A stretch of 40,411 nt of DNA, from positions 1 through 40,411 of the forward strand of contig JAJTEF010000022.1 in NCBI GenBank assembly GCA_021300355.1, read 5' to 3'. How positions within the stretch are numbered: position 1 is the stretch's first letter; every line of letters begins with the position of its first letter. The stretch is from Sphingomonadaceae bacterium (GTDB taxonomy: Bacteria; Pseudomonadota; Alphaproteobacteria; Sphingomonadales; Sphingomonadaceae). The notes under the pieces were generated by a model that saw nothing but the letters and a program-made list of their open reading frames with translations, was not told the origin of the DNA and ran no database searches. The position numbers and the translations under genes were made by a program. This document shows, piece by piece, positions 1 through 8,644 of the stretch.

Positions 1-1
1 G

Positions 2-430
2 AGTTTCGGTTTCGTCAAAAATGGCGGCATGGGCGCAGAGGCGCTGATCTATTTTGACCCGGCGCTCGCCGACGCTGCGCGCTATCGGCGCAAGCGCGCT
101 GGGCATTTGCAGTCCAAGGGCCGCTTCCTTGCGGCGCAATTGTTGGCGATGCTGGAAAATGATCTGTGGCTGACCAATGCGCGTTCCGCCAACGCAGCGG
201 CGCACATCATCGCGGGCGCAGCAGCCGAGCGATTGCTTTATCCGGTGCAAGCCAATGAGATATTCTTGCGCCTGACGCCCGTTGAAGCGGCGGCGTTGCG
301 GGCGCAAGGTTTTGACTTTTACGACTGGGGCGTTGTCGACGAAAACTGGGGGGCGGCGCGTCTCGTGACCAGTTGGCAACATACCGAGACCGACGTCGCC
401 CCGCTGGCCCGCGCGATCGCTGCGTTATGA
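2..430 (+). CDS. Threonine aldolase-like PLP enzyme, C-terminal part (5' truncated by window edge)
   Basis: The frame is open from the first bases and ends at TGA 428-430, leaving about 142 residues. The opening SFGFVKNGGMGAEA matches the PLP-lysine loop of low-specificity L-threonine aldolases (SFGxTKNG type), so Lys6 of the visible part is probably the lysine that forms the Schiff base. These fold-type I enzymes cleave L-threonine or L-allo-threonine to glycine and acetaldehyde in the cytoplasm. The visible part is the end of the large domain and the small C-terminal domain, with the family-like stretch FLRLTPVEAAALRAQGFDFY. An ATGA overlap with the next gene suggests translational coupling. 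The substrate cannot be fixed because most of the active site lies outside the window. A related beta-eliminating lyase is the alternative. Confidence 0.8.
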   Translation, partial: SFGFVKNGGMGAEALIYFDPALADAARYRRKRAGHLQSKGRFLAAQLLAMLENDLWLTNARSANAAAHIIAGAAAERLLYPVQANEIFLRLTPVEAAALRAQGFDFYDWGVVDENWGAARLVTSWQHTETDVAPLARAIAAL

Positions 431-1353
431 GCACGGCCGGGGGGGAACCGATTACAGAGCCCGGATTTCTGGCGCCACGGGTATGGATACCCTTTATGGT
501 GACGTCGCTCATCTGGGGATCTACCTGGCTGGTGATCCGCGATCAATTGGGCACAGTGCCGCCGACCTGGTCTGTCGCCTATCGCATGATTGTGGCCGCC
601 ATCGCTATGTTCATCCTAGTCATCGTGATGCGCCAGCCGGTGAAGATAGATCGGCCAATGGTCGGTTGGACAATCCTGCTTGGCGTGATGCAATTCGCGA
701 TGAACTACAATTTTGTCTATGCCGCTGAACATTATATCACGTCGGGATTGGTCGCAGTGGTATTCGCGCTGTTGATTGTACCCAATGCGGTGCTCGCCAA
801 ATATTGGCTTGGACGGTCAATCGGCGGAGCGTTCATATTAGGATCAGCGATTGCCTGCGTCGGCGTCGGGTTGTTGATGCTGCAGGAATACCGCGCTGCC
901 CCTATGGGCGGGACGGATGCACTGATTGGGCTATTTCTGGTGCTGTGCGCGGTTGCTACGGCATCGGTCTCCAATGTGCTTCAGGTGACGCCAAAGGTTG
1001 CGCGATACCCAACGATCACGATATTGGCGTGGTCAATGTTCTGGGCCAGCTTGGCCAATGCGACTTTTGCATTCGTGATGGATGGTCCGCCAGTCATCGA
1101 CATGCGTCCCGGATATATCGGCGGTGTGCTGTATCTGAGCATCATCGGTTCGGTCGTAACCTTCCCGCTTTATTTTCGCCTCATCCGTGACATTGGCCCC
1201 GGCAAGGCTGCTTACACGGGCGTGGTCATTCCGGTCTTTGCGATGATCCTATCGACGATATTCGAAGGCTATGTCTGGTCGACATTGGCGATGGCGGGTG
1301 GCGCACTGGTGATGGTTGGCCTCGTCGTCGCAATGCAGACGCGCAAAGCTTAG
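427..1353 (+). CDS. DMT-superfamily transporter, EamA type
   Basis: Predicted inner-membrane protein of 308 residues with about ten hydrophobic segments, arranged as two EamA repeats of five helices each. The first repeat opens with IPFMVTSLIWGSTWLVI, and the second ends with a long hydrophobic run. Family members export amino acids, nucleobases or other small metabolites; the substrate cannot be read from sequence. I chose ATG 427 because it overlaps the stop codon of the threonine aldolase-like gene (ATGA) and begins just before the first helix. An in-frame ATG at 373 would add 18 residues inside the upstream gene. Pairing with an amino-acid lyase fits amino-acid-related export, but that is inference. 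Confidence 0.85.
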   Translation: MSTAGGEPITEPGFLAPRVWIPFMVTSLIWGSTWLVIRDQLGTVPPTWSVAYRMIVAAIAMFILVIVMRQPVKIDRPMVGWTILLGVMQFAMNYNFVYAAEHYITSGLVAVVFALLIVPNAVLAKYWLGRSIGGAFILGSAIACVGVGLLMLQEYRAAPMGGTDALIGLFLVLCAVATASVSNVLQVTPKVARYPTITILAWSMFWASLANATFAFVMDGPPVIDMRPGYIGGVLYLSIIGSVVTFPLYFRLIRDIGPGKAAYTGVVIPVFAMILSTIFEGYVWSTLAMAGGALVMVGLVVAMQTRKA

Positions 1354-1433
1354 GGCACTTAAAGGGGGTTAGGTGAATGCCTTGCCCCTCACCCGTCAAA
1401 ATGTTTCCAGCCCCGCAAGCCGATAGCCCAATT

Positions 1434-2258
1434 CTATATGACTGCGCGCGCAGCCAATAATGCGCTTAGGCCCTGCCGGTAATCCGCATATTTCGGCGTC
1501 CATCCCAGCAGCCGTTTAGCCTTCATATTTGAAACACGCCGGTTTTCGGCATAAAATCCGCGCGCCATAGGCGACAGTCCTGCCCCGTCCAGCGTCATCA
1601 GTGGCGGCCAATCCTGCGCCAAAAGATCGCACGCATATTCGATGACATCATTTTGCGACGCTGGAACATCATCGGCAATATTATACACGCCAGCGGGCCC
1701 ATCAAATGCGGCAATGACTGCGCTAACAATGTCATCAACATGCACACGGCTAAAGATTTGCGCGGGCATATCGATACGGTGCGCCTTGCCATCTTCGACC
1801 CGTTCCAACGCAGATCGACCAGGGCCGTAGATGCCGGGCAAGCGAAAGACAGCCACGTCCTGGCGCAAGGCCTGCCATGCAAGGTCGGCATCGGCACGCG
1901 CAGTTCGGCGCCCCTCGCCAATAGCCGCGCTCTCGTCGACCCACGCACCGCCCGTGTCGCCATATACACCCGTTGAGGACAAATAGCCGAGCCAAGAGGC
2001 GTCACCACCTGCAATCCTGTCGCCATATTTCAACAGCACGGGGTCCCCGCCCTCACCATTGGGTGGAACGCTCGACAAGATGTGCGTGGCGTTTTCGATT
2101 GCGGCACTGACCGCCGCTTCATCGTCAAAAGCAATCGCATCGCCGCCGCTCATCCGCCGTGTTCCAGTGACGTGCCAGCCGCTTTCACGAAGGCTGTCGG
2201 CGAGACGCGAGGCGGTGTACCCCATTCCAAATATGAGCATGTGACGGTGCATCGGCAT
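1434..2258 (-). CDS. NAD(P)-dependent epimerase/dehydratase-like protein (YeeZ type)
   Basis: An extended short-chain dehydrogenase fold of about 274 residues. The N-terminus carries a glycine-rich nucleotide loop (LIFGMGYTASRLA) directly after the start. The middle has YLSSTGVYGDTGG and FRLPGIYGPGRSAL, typical of YeeZ-like epimerases, and VHVDDIV occurs later. The reaction is unknown; relatives are annotated as NAD-dependent epimerases or sugar-nucleotide enzymes. The frame stays open to 2330, but that extension would add a hydrophobic lead abutting the divergent pgeF start. I therefore start at ATG 2258; ATGs at 2252 and 2240 are equally possible, and none has a good Shine-Dalgarno sequence. 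It converges with the upstream EamA gene and diverges from pgeF. Confidence 0.8.
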   Translation of the reverse strand: MPMHRHMLIFGMGYTASRLADSLRESGWHVTGTRRMSGGDAIAFDDEAAVSAAIENATHILSSVPPNGEGGDPVLLKYGDRIAGGDASWLGYLSSTGVYGDTGGAWVDESAAIGEGRRTARADADLAWQALRQDVAVFRLPGIYGPGRSALERVEDGKAHRIDMPAQIFSRVHVDDIVSAVIAAFDGPAGVYNIADDVPASQNDVIEYACDLLAQDWPPLMTLDGAGLSPMARGFYAENRRVSNMKAKRLLGWTPKYADYRQGLSALLAARAVI

Positions 2259-2330
2259 GGGTTCGCAATCTAATGGCTTGCCGTCAAGCACCGCAATTGC
2301 AATTAAGCAGATAGGGAGGAACCACGCCAC

Positions 2331-3107
2331 GTGACCGTAGAAGTTATCAAGTCAAATTTACTGGGTGACATTGCGCACGGGTTCCTTGGCCGCGTTGGCG
2401 GTGTTTCCACCGGTATTTATGCAGGGCTGAACTGCAGCCTTGGTTCGGACGATGTGCGCGACAATGTCATCGAAAACCGGCGGCGTGCGGTTGCTGCCGT
2501 TATGCCCGGGGCGGCACTGGCGCGGGTGTACCAAATCCATTCGCCCGACGTGGTCACCGTCACTGGCCCCATTGACCAAGACGATCCGCCCAAGGCCGAT
2601 GCGCTGGTCACGGATAGACCGAATATTCTGCTTGCGGTCCAAACCGCGGATTGCGTGCCGGTGTTATTTGCGGACAGACAAGCTGGTGTCGTTGGTGCGG
2701 CACATTCGGGATGGAAGGGCGCATTCACAGGCGTCAATGAAAACACGATATTGGCGATGGAAGCACTGGGCGCACAGCGCGAGCGGATAGCCTGCGCGAT
2801 CGGCCCATGCATCGCGCAAAAAAGCTATGAGGTTGACGCTGGTTTCTTTGAGCGTTTTGCCGACGCAAACCCTGAAAATGCGCGGTTCTTCCGCGATGGC
2901 AAAGCGGGTCATTATCAATTTGATATCGAAGGCTATGTTGCCGCGCGACTTGCCGCCGCCGGCATCGCAACGGTCGAATGCATGGGACAGGATACCTACA
3001 GCCAGCCAGACCGCTTTTTTAGCTATCGGCGCAGCTGCCACCGCAGTGAACCGGGCTATGGCGGACAAATGTCGTTGATTGGAATATGGGGCAATGATGG
3101 TGGCTGA
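2331..3107 (+). CDS. pgeF: Peptidoglycan editing factor / DUF152 (YfiH) family protein
   Basis: Cytoplasmic protein of 258 residues, full length for the multicopper-oxidase-like DUF152 family. Family hallmarks are visible: the metal-site histidine in AAHSGWKGAF, the cysteine-containing CAIGPCIAQKSYEV, and the C-terminal FSYRRSCHRSEPGYGGQ. Known members (PgeF, YfiH) remove wrongly incorporated amino acids from peptidoglycan precursors; related proteins act as purine nucleoside phosphorylases or nucleosidases. The start is GTG 2331, supported by the purine-rich GGGAGG at 2314-2319. The 3' end overlaps the following transporter gene by 14 bases, so the two are probably translated together. In many sphingomonads pgeF lies beside lgt and the MidA-like methyltransferase; here those are about 5.5 kb away. 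Confidence 0.88.
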   Translation: MTVEVIKSNLLGDIAHGFLGRVGGVSTGIYAGLNCSLGSDDVRDNVIENRRRAVAAVMPGAALARVYQIHSPDVVTVTGPIDQDDPPKADALVTDRPNILLAVQTADCVPVLFADRQAGVVGAAHSGWKGAFTGVNENTILAMEALGAQRERIACAIGPCIAQKSYEVDAGFFERFADANPENARFFRDGKAGHYQFDIEGYVAARLAAAGIATVECMGQDTYSQPDRFFSYRRSCHRSEPGYGGQMSLIGIWGNDGG

Positions 3108-4296
3108 ATCGGGCATAACACGGCAACGCTTTAAATCGATAATGGGCGGCTCCGCGGGGAATCTGGTCGAATGGTATGACTGGTTCGCCTACGCGACATT
3201 CAGCATTTATTTCGCGCCATTATTTTTCCCTGAGGGCGATTTGACAGCCCAGTTGCTCAACACAGCGGCAATCTTTGCGGCTGGTTTTCTGATGCGCCCA
3301 ATCGGTGCTTGGGTGATGGGTATCTATGGCGACAAGCATGGTCGAAAGGCCGGGCTTACCTTGTCCGTTTTGTTAATGGCGGGCGGATCGCTCGCCATTG
3401 CCTTTGCGCCGACCTATGCGCAGGCTGGTGTTGTTGCGCCGACCATCTTGGTCATCGCACGGATGGTCCAAGGGCTGTCCGTTGGCGGTGAATATGGGTC
3501 AAGCGCCACCTATTTGTCGGAAATGGCCCCGGCGGCGCGGCGCGGATTTTGGTCGAGTTTCCAATATGCAACGCTGAGCGGTGGGCAGTTGCTTGCCATT
3601 TTGGTCGCCCTGATCTTGCAGGCGCTAATGAGCGAGGCGCAAATGGCCGATTGGGGCTGGCGCATTCCGTTTGTGATTGGGTCAATTCTGGCGTTGTGCG
3701 TCTATCTTTTGCGCCGGACGATGTCCGAAACAAAATCGTTCACAAATATCGACCAAAAACGCGAACATTCATCGCTGAAATTGCTTTGGCGGGATCACAA
3801 GCGATCTTGCATATTGGTCGCGGTGATGTCGGGTGGCGGCGGCCTGGCGTCTTATGCTTTCACCACCTATATGTTGAAATATCTGATCAACACCGCTGGT
3901 TTTGAAAAGCAAACTGCGACGTTGATCATCGCAGGCGCTGGGGTCGCGCTGGTCGCGGTGCCCATCTATACATTGGTTGGCCAAGCCACCTCGCCCATCG
4001 TCGCTTTGGCGCTGATTTTGATCCCGATTACACTGCACGGCGGATATACCGCCAACAATGCAATGGTAAAAGCGGAGATGTTTCCAGCCCATATCCGCGC
4101 ACTGGGCGTTGCGTTTCCTTATGCGGTCGGGAACACCATATTTGCCGGGACGCTGGAATATGTCGCTTTGTGGTTCAAAAGTACGGGCAACGAAACGGGA
4201 TTTTTCTGGTATGTCGCGATCTGCGTCGGTGCGACGGTGATTGCGTATCTGATGCTGCCTGAAACGCGCGACACGAGCTTAATCGAGGAAGACTAA
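3094..4296 (+). CDS. MHS-family MFS symporter resembling alpha-ketoglutarate permease, with apparent internal deletion
   Basis: Inner-membrane protein of 400 residues. GNLVEWYDWF near the start, MRPIGAWVMG-IYGDKHGRK, GLSVGGEYGSSATYLSE and KAEMFPAHIRALGV follow the KgtP-like metabolite:H+ symporter pattern, so a dicarboxylate is a plausible substrate. Compared with E. coli KgtP (432 residues, recalled), the region after KYLINTAG is short. About 32 residues lie between that motif and the start of the next helix, against about 61 in KgtP. The missing 29 or so residues would hold the end of helix 8, the second GxxSDKxGRR loop and the start of helix 9. The remaining LIIAGAGVALVAVPIYTLVG makes one helix where two are expected. 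The start is ATG 3094 (or 3097), inside the end of pgeF. Activity is doubtful. Confidence 0.82.
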   Translation: MMVAESGITRQRFKSIMGGSAGNLVEWYDWFAYATFSIYFAPLFFPEGDLTAQLLNTAAIFAAGFLMRPIGAWVMGIYGDKHGRKAGLTLSVLLMAGGSLAIAFAPTYAQAGVVAPTILVIARMVQGLSVGGEYGSSATYLSEMAPAARRGFWSSFQYATLSGGQLLAILVALILQALMSEAQMADWGWRIPFVIGSILALCVYLLRRTMSETKSFTNIDQKREHSSLKLLWRDHKRSCILVAVMSGGGGLASYAFTTYMLKYLINTAGFEKQTATLIIAGAGVALVAVPIYTLVGQATSPIVALALILIPITLHGGYTANNAMVKAEMFPAHIRALGVAFPYAVGNTIFAGTLEYVALWFKSTGNETGFFWYVAICVGATVIAYLMLPETRDTSLIEED

Positions 4297-4331
4297 GCCA
4301 AGCTGCTATCCCACTTCGAACAGGGATTCGC

Positions 4332-5030
4332 TCAGGCTTTAGGATCACGCCAATCCAATATGGGCCAACCGTTGGAGGCAGCAAGGCGCGCAAGCGGTCC
4401 GTGCGGATTGGTGGCAAAGGGTTCATCGGCATAGCTGAGCAGCGGGGCATCCGACACATGGTCTGAATAGGCACGGATGTGGCAGTTTTCGCGTGACAGG
4501 CCATGGGTTTCCATCCAGCCTTTGACCCGGTCAAGCTTCGCGGCGTCGTAACAATTATGCCCGTCAATCCGCGCCAGAACATGGCCGGTGCTGTCCGTGG
4601 CAAGGTCCGTCGCGATAATATCATCAAAGCCAAGCCGCTTTGCGATCGCCTCGACATATAGCCGGTACGACGCCGTTGCCATGACATGACGATAGCCCGC
4701 TGCCTTTTCTTCCGCCACACGGGCAAGCAACTGCGGATAGACATTTTTCCCCACCACAATGTCGGCATGGCTTTCCAGATATTTGGCAAATCGCGCCGTG
4801 GGAACGCGGTGGCCGATAAGCAATGTCTGCGAAAACTGCTTTAACCGCGCACGGTCCCACAGCTTCAGCGCGTATAATGCCAGCCCAATGGGTAATAACG
4901 GCGCGAGGAACAATCGCCACGGTGCCTTGTTAAACGCCATATGCAGGAGGAACCCATTATAGGTCGCGCGTCGCGTGACGGTCTTGTCCATATCATATAT
5001 GGCAAGCAGCGTTGGTTTGGCATCAGTCAT
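4332..5030 (-). CDS. HAD-IB family phosphatase (SerB-like)
   Basis: Cytoplasmic HAD-superfamily hydrolase of 232 residues. Motif I is IYDMDKTVT (Asp13 nucleophile, Asp15 acid/base), motif II is the serine in MATASYR, motif III is a lysine near DAAKLDRVKGW, and motif IV is the aspartates in YSDHVSDAPLL. This is the IB subfamily that includes phosphoserine phosphatase and a number of uncharacterised phosphatases. A hydrophobic patch at about residues 40-58 (LFLAPLLPIGLALYALKLW) lies in the cap region and is common in this branch, suggesting a membrane-associated or lipid-like substrate. The gene faces away from the Mla operon across 72 bases. The substrate is unknown; the membrane link is inference. 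Confidence 0.82.
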   Translation of the reverse strand: MTDAKPTLLAIYDMDKTVTRRATYNGFLLHMAFNKAPWRLFLAPLLPIGLALYALKLWDRARLKQFSQTLLIGHRVPTARFAKYLESHADIVVGKNVYPQLLARVAEEKAAGYRHVMATASYRLYVEAIAKRLGFDDIIATDLATDSTGHVLARIDGHNCYDAAKLDRVKGWMETHGLSRENCHIRAYSDHVSDAPLLSYADEPFATNPHGPLARLAASNGWPILDWRDPKA

Positions 5031-5102
5031 CGGTCTGCTACAGGCATAATATAATGGAAGAAGTCTAGAGGCTTGTGATACTTCCCTTTATACGCCAGTT
5101 AT

Positions 5103-6221
5103 ATGGCTATGGCTAACGCTGCAGAGTTCTTGCAAGAAGACCTAGCCGATGGCGGGCAAATCCTCTGCTTATCGGGCAGCTTTACCATAGCTTTGATCGG
5201 CGATATCGACGGCCGCTTGCGCGATTTGTCCGCCGATGTGCGCAAAATCGATCTCAGCGCGGTTGAACATATGGATACGGTTGGCGCGTGGCTTGTTCAC
5301 CGCACGGCAAAGGCGTCGGGCGCCGAAATCATGGGTGCAGGTAAAGACGCCAGTCGTCTGCTTCAGGCTGTCAGTGGCGCCGATCAGACCGATATACCAC
5401 CGCGACCACATCCGCCATCATTTGAGCGGTTCTTGGCCGAAGTGGGGCATAGTGTCGTCATCAGCTTTACAACGCTTTTGCAATTTCTGGGCTTTGTTGG
5501 CCAGGTTGTGAAAGCATCGTTCATACTTGCGATGAACCCCGGCCGTTTCCGCTGGCATGCCGTGGTCCAGCATTTTGACATGGTCGGTGTGCGTGCGTTG
5601 GGCATCATTGGCCTGATGAGCTTTCTGATCGGTATCGTCATCGCACAGCAAGGCGCGGTCCAGTTACGGCAATTTGGCGCCGAGGTGTTCACCATCAACC
5701 TGATTGGCCGGCTGACCTTTCGCGAATTGGGAATTTTGATGACCGCGATCATGGTCGCCGGTCGGTCGGGCTCCGCCTTTGCCGCGCAAATCGGCACGAT
5801 GAAAATCACCGAAGAAATTGATGCGATGCGCACCATAGGTGTCGTGCCCGCCGAAGCTTTGGTTGTTCCAAGGGTCATTGCAGCAGTCATGATGATGCCC
5901 TTGTTGGGCATATTCGCATCGCTGATGTCCGTTATCGGCGGCGGACTTTTGTGCTGGATCGTTCTCGAAATTCCACCTGCAACCTTTGTGCAGCGGCTGC
6001 GTGAAGTTACGCCAATGACCGATTTCTGGATTGGCATGATTAAGGCACCCGTGTTTGGCGCAATCATCGCCATGGCGGGCTGTTTCCAAGGGATGCAAGT
6101 GCATGGCAATGCGGAGCAGGTCGGATTGAAAACCACTGCAGCGGTCGTGCAGGCCATATTCCTCGTCATCGTTCTCGATGCATTTTTCGCCATATTCTTT
6201 AGCGAAATTGGCTGGAATTAA
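5103..6221 (+). CDS. mlaE: MlaE-family ABC permease with N-terminal STAS domain
   Basis: Inner-membrane permease of the Mla/MCE phospholipid transporter, 372 residues against about 260 for E. coli MlaE. The extra N-terminal 100 residues form a STAS-like domain (DLSAVEHMDTVGAWLVHR resembles the STAS core), equivalent to the separate MlaB subunit elsewhere. From about residue 115 the permease begins, with the conserved ALGIIGLMSFLIG, RELGILMTAIMVAGRSGSAF and EEIDAMRTIGV stretches. It leads a four-gene operon, with only 3 bases to mlaF. A TATAAT hexamer at 5050-5055 is a candidate -10 element, without a clear -35. ATG 5103 and ATG 5109 are both possible starts; neither has a clear Shine-Dalgarno sequence. 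Confidence 0.92.
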   Translation: MAMANAAEFLQEDLADGGQILCLSGSFTIALIGDIDGRLRDLSADVRKIDLSAVEHMDTVGAWLVHRTAKASGAEIMGAGKDASRLLQAVSGADQTDIPPRPHPPSFERFLAEVGHSVVISFTTLLQFLGFVGQVVKASFILAMNPGRFRWHAVVQHFDMVGVRALGIIGLMSFLIGIVIAQQGAVQLRQFGAEVFTINLIGRLTFRELGILMTAIMVAGRSGSAFAAQIGTMKITEEIDAMRTIGVVPAEALVVPRVIAAVMMMPLLGIFASLMSVIGGGLLCWIVLEIPPATFVQRLREVTPMTDFWIGMIKAPVFGAIIAMAGCFQGMQVHGNAEQVGLKTTAAVVQAIFLVIVLDAFFAIFFSEIGWN

Positions 6222-6224
6222 ACC

Positions 6225-7046
6225 ATGGACCAGCCCAACATCATTTCCGTGCAAGGCCTGTGCAACAGCTTTGGCGAGCAGGTCATTCACCAGGATTTGA
6301 ATCTTGAGGTGCGCCGCGGCGAGATTCTGGGTGTTGTGGGCGGGTCGGGCACGGGCAAGTCGGTGTTGATGCGGTCGATCATTGGGCTGCAAGAACCCGT
6401 TGCCGGTAAAATCCGCGTTTTCGACGAAGGCATGATCGGCAAGGAAGAGGATGAGGCCAGCGACGTTCGGCGCCGGTGGGGCGTATTGTTTCAAGGCGGC
6501 GCGTTGTTTTCCACGTTGACGGTGGCCGAAAATGTGCAGGTCCCGCTGCGCGAATTCTATCCTGATTTCAGCAAGGCGTTGCTCGACGAAATCGCGCATT
6601 ATAAAATCTATCTCAGCGGGCTTCCCGCCGATGCTGCCCATAAATTTCCATCCGAGCTATCCGGCGGTATGCGCAAACGCGCGGGCTTAGCCCGGGCCTT
6701 GGCGATGGATCCCGAGCTTCTGTTTTTGGATGAACCAACCGCTGGGCTCGATCCCATCGGCGCTGCAAACTTCGACAATCTGACGCGGGATTTAAAAGAA
6801 ACGCTTGGTCTCACGGTATTTCTGATAACGCACGATCTCGATACGCTCTATGCCATCTGTGACCGGGTCGCGGTACTCGCCGACCAAAAGGTGATTGCGG
6901 TCGGTGCGATTGAGGAGTTGCTGGCCATCGATCACCCGTGGATCAACGAATATTTCAGCGGACCACGCGGGCGGGCCGCACGTCGCGGTCATGACAAGCA
7001 CAACAATAACCCACAGCCAGAATTACATCAGCCAGGAAGGTCATAG
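6225..7046 (+). CDS. mlaF: MlaF-like ABC transporter ATPase
   Basis: Cytoplasmic ATPase of 273 residues that powers the MlaE permease. Walker A is GGSGTGKS (39-46), the Q-loop glutamine is Q90, the signature is LSGGM (145-149), Walker B with catalytic glutamate is LLFLDE (165-170), and the switch histidine is H203 in ITHD. All catalytic elements are present. The C-terminal tail after about residue 245 is polar and rich in Arg, His, Asn and Gln, as in other MlaF proteins whose tails contact the partner subunit. It lies 3 bases after mlaE and 9 bases before mlaD. Confidence 0.92.
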   Translation: MDQPNIISVQGLCNSFGEQVIHQDLNLEVRRGEILGVVGGSGTGKSVLMRSIIGLQEPVAGKIRVFDEGMIGKEEDEASDVRRRWGVLFQGGALFSTLTVAENVQVPLREFYPDFSKALLDEIAHYKIYLSGLPADAAHKFPSELSGGMRKRAGLARALAMDPELLFLDEPTAGLDPIGAANFDNLTRDLKETLGLTVFLITHDLDTLYAICDRVAVLADQKVIAVGAIEELLAIDHPWINEYFSGPRGRAARRGHDKHNNNPQPELHQPGRS

Positions 7047-7055
7047 GACAGTAAA

Positions 7056-8036
7056 ATGGAGACCAAATCCAACTATGTGATGGTGGGCACTATCACGCTT
7101 CTTCTGGTGGCCTTGCTCGCGGCATTTACCGTTTGGCTGTCACGCGCTGCCGAAGGCGACAAGAAAGAATATGACATATTCTTTCAGCAGTCGGTGAACG
7201 GTCTTGCGAAGGGCTCAGGCGTTTCCTTCTCCGGTGTACCGGTCGGCGAAATCCAAAGCATTGAATTGTGGGAACCCGATCCAGAATTTGTCCGCGTTCG
7301 CATCACCATTAAGGATAGCGTACCCGTGCTTCAAGGTACCACTGCGACGATCAACGGCGTGGGCTTTACGGGCGTTTCTGAAATTCAACTGGACGGCGCG
7401 GTCAAGGGCGCACCTGCCTTGGTTTGTCCAGAAGCCAATCCGAAATCGGCATGTCCCACCGGCGTTCCCGTCATCCCCACAAAGCCAGGGGCCTTGGGGG
7501 AATTGTTGAACAATGCGCCGTTATTGTTGGAGCGGCTTTCGGCGTTGACCGAGCGGTTGACGAACATTCTGTCTGACAAGAACCAGCAGTCCATTGAACA
7601 GATATTGGACAATGTCGAAAATCTGTCGGGCACGCTGGCTACACAAGGTCCGGATTTGCGCGCCGCGATTCAAGAATCGCGCATCGCGCTGCAAAAGGCA
7701 GGTCTTGCCGCAGATGAAATCACCAAAATGGCGGGCACCACCAACAAGCTGCTTGATAGCGATGGCCGTCCCATGTTGGCTGAACTGCGTAAAACGCTTC
7801 GCTCCGCCAATGGCAGTCTGGCCGCGCTGGAAACGACGTTGAACAATGCCAACCCGGCAATTGAAACGCTAAATACGCAGACATTGCCAGAGGTTACGCA
7901 ATTGGCGCGCGACCTACGCGAATTGTCTGTCTCTTTAAAATCGGTCACCGACAAGGTTGATCAGGGTGGTATTGGCAGCGTCGTCAACGCGCCGGCATTG
8001 CCCGATTATCAACCTGGCAGCAGGAAACAAAAATGA
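7056..8036 (+). CDS. mlaD: MlaD-family MCE-domain substrate-binding protein
   Basis: Membrane-anchored periplasmic protein of 326 residues. One N-terminal transmembrane helix (about residues 7-28, GTITLLLVALLAAFTVWL) is followed by one MCE domain (about 38-115), including GLAKGSGVSFSGVPVGEI and TATINGVGFTGVSEIQLDG. The rest is a long, mostly helical periplasmic region rich in Leu, Ala, Asn and Thr, typical of alphaproteobacterial MlaD proteins. MCE proteins form a hexameric ring that shuttles phospholipids between the membranes. A cysteine pair (CPEANPKSAC) follows the MCE domain and could form a disulfide. The 3' end overlaps the lipoprotein gene by 4 bases (ATGA). Confidence 0.92.
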   Translation: METKSNYVMVGTITLLLVALLAAFTVWLSRAAEGDKKEYDIFFQQSVNGLAKGSGVSFSGVPVGEIQSIELWEPDPEFVRVRITIKDSVPVLQGTTATINGVGFTGVSEIQLDGAVKGAPALVCPEANPKSACPTGVPVIPTKPGALGELLNNAPLLLERLSALTERLTNILSDKNQQSIEQILDNVENLSGTLATQGPDLRAAIQESRIALQKAGLAADEITKMAGTTNKLLDSDGRPMLAELRKTLRSANGSLAALETTLNNANPAIETLNTQTLPEVTQLARDLRELSVSLKSVTDKVDQGGIGSVVNAPALPDYQPGSRKQK

Positions 8037-8629
8037 TGTTCAGCAAATTATCCAGCGCACGCCTATTGGCCTTACCCGTCATTCTGAGCCTCGGTGCTTG
8101 TGTAAGCTTCGAGACGAAAGCGCCGCCCTCCATGCTCGTACTGACCGCCGATAACAGCGTGACTGCAGGTGCAGCCCGAACGGCATCGGCGGCTGACGCC
8201 TTGGTCATACATTCGCCGGAGGTGCCGCGCAAACTCGACACGAACCGCGTGCCTGTCCAAATCAACGCCAGCAGCATTGCCTATGTGAAGGATGCGTTTT
8301 GGGCCGACAAGCCTGCCCGGCTGATGCAGCAATTGTTATCCGAAACGGTGTCGGCCAAAACCGGTCATCTGGTGCTCAGCGAAGTCGATGCTGGTGGCAA
8401 AGCAGCGCGCTTTATCTCCGGCAGCCTATTGGAATTTGGCGTGGACGCCGCAACCAATGAAGCGGTGGTGGTCTTTGACGCAGTGAAAATCACGCGCGGC
8501 AACCCAACCGAAAAACGCAGATTTGAAGCCCGCCGACCCGTTGCGGCTGTTGAAGCTGCGCCTGTTGGCGCTGCGTTGAACGAAGCGGCAAATGAGGTGG
8601 CGTCGCAGATTGCGGAATGGGCGAACTGA
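8033..8629 (+). CDS. ABC-type transport auxiliary lipoprotein (PqiC/DUF330-like)
   Basis: Predicted lipoprotein of 198 residues with a hydrophobic signal and the lipobox LGAC (20-23), so Cys23 would be the lipidated residue. The periplasmic part fits the ABC-type transport auxiliary lipoprotein family, which accompanies MCE transporters and probably links them to the outer membrane. It shares ATGA with mlaD and ends the operon. Typical family elements include NRVPVQI followed by YVKDAFWADKPARLMQQLL and a terminal helix ending NEAAN-EVASQIAEW. The outer-membrane role is family knowledge; the exact partner here is inferred from position. Maturation would need Lgt and Lnt, both encoded in this window. 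Confidence 0.85.
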   Translation: MMFSKLSSARLLALPVILSLGACVSFETKAPPSMLVLTADNSVTAGAARTASAADALVIHSPEVPRKLDTNRVPVQINASSIAYVKDAFWADKPARLMQQLLSETVSAKTGHLVLSEVDAGGKAARFISGSLLEFGVDAATNEAVVVFDAVKITRGNPTEKRRFEARRPVAAVEAAPVGAALNEAANEVASQIAEWAN

Positions 8630-8644
8630 CCGCGTCAGTTTGAA

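Noticed and set aside
5664-6641. Long open frame of 325 codons on the minus strand opposite mlaE and mlaF
   Set aside because: It mirrors two well-supported plus-strand genes, has no recognisable protein motif and an amino-acid composition dominated by His, Asn and Gln as in antisense frames.
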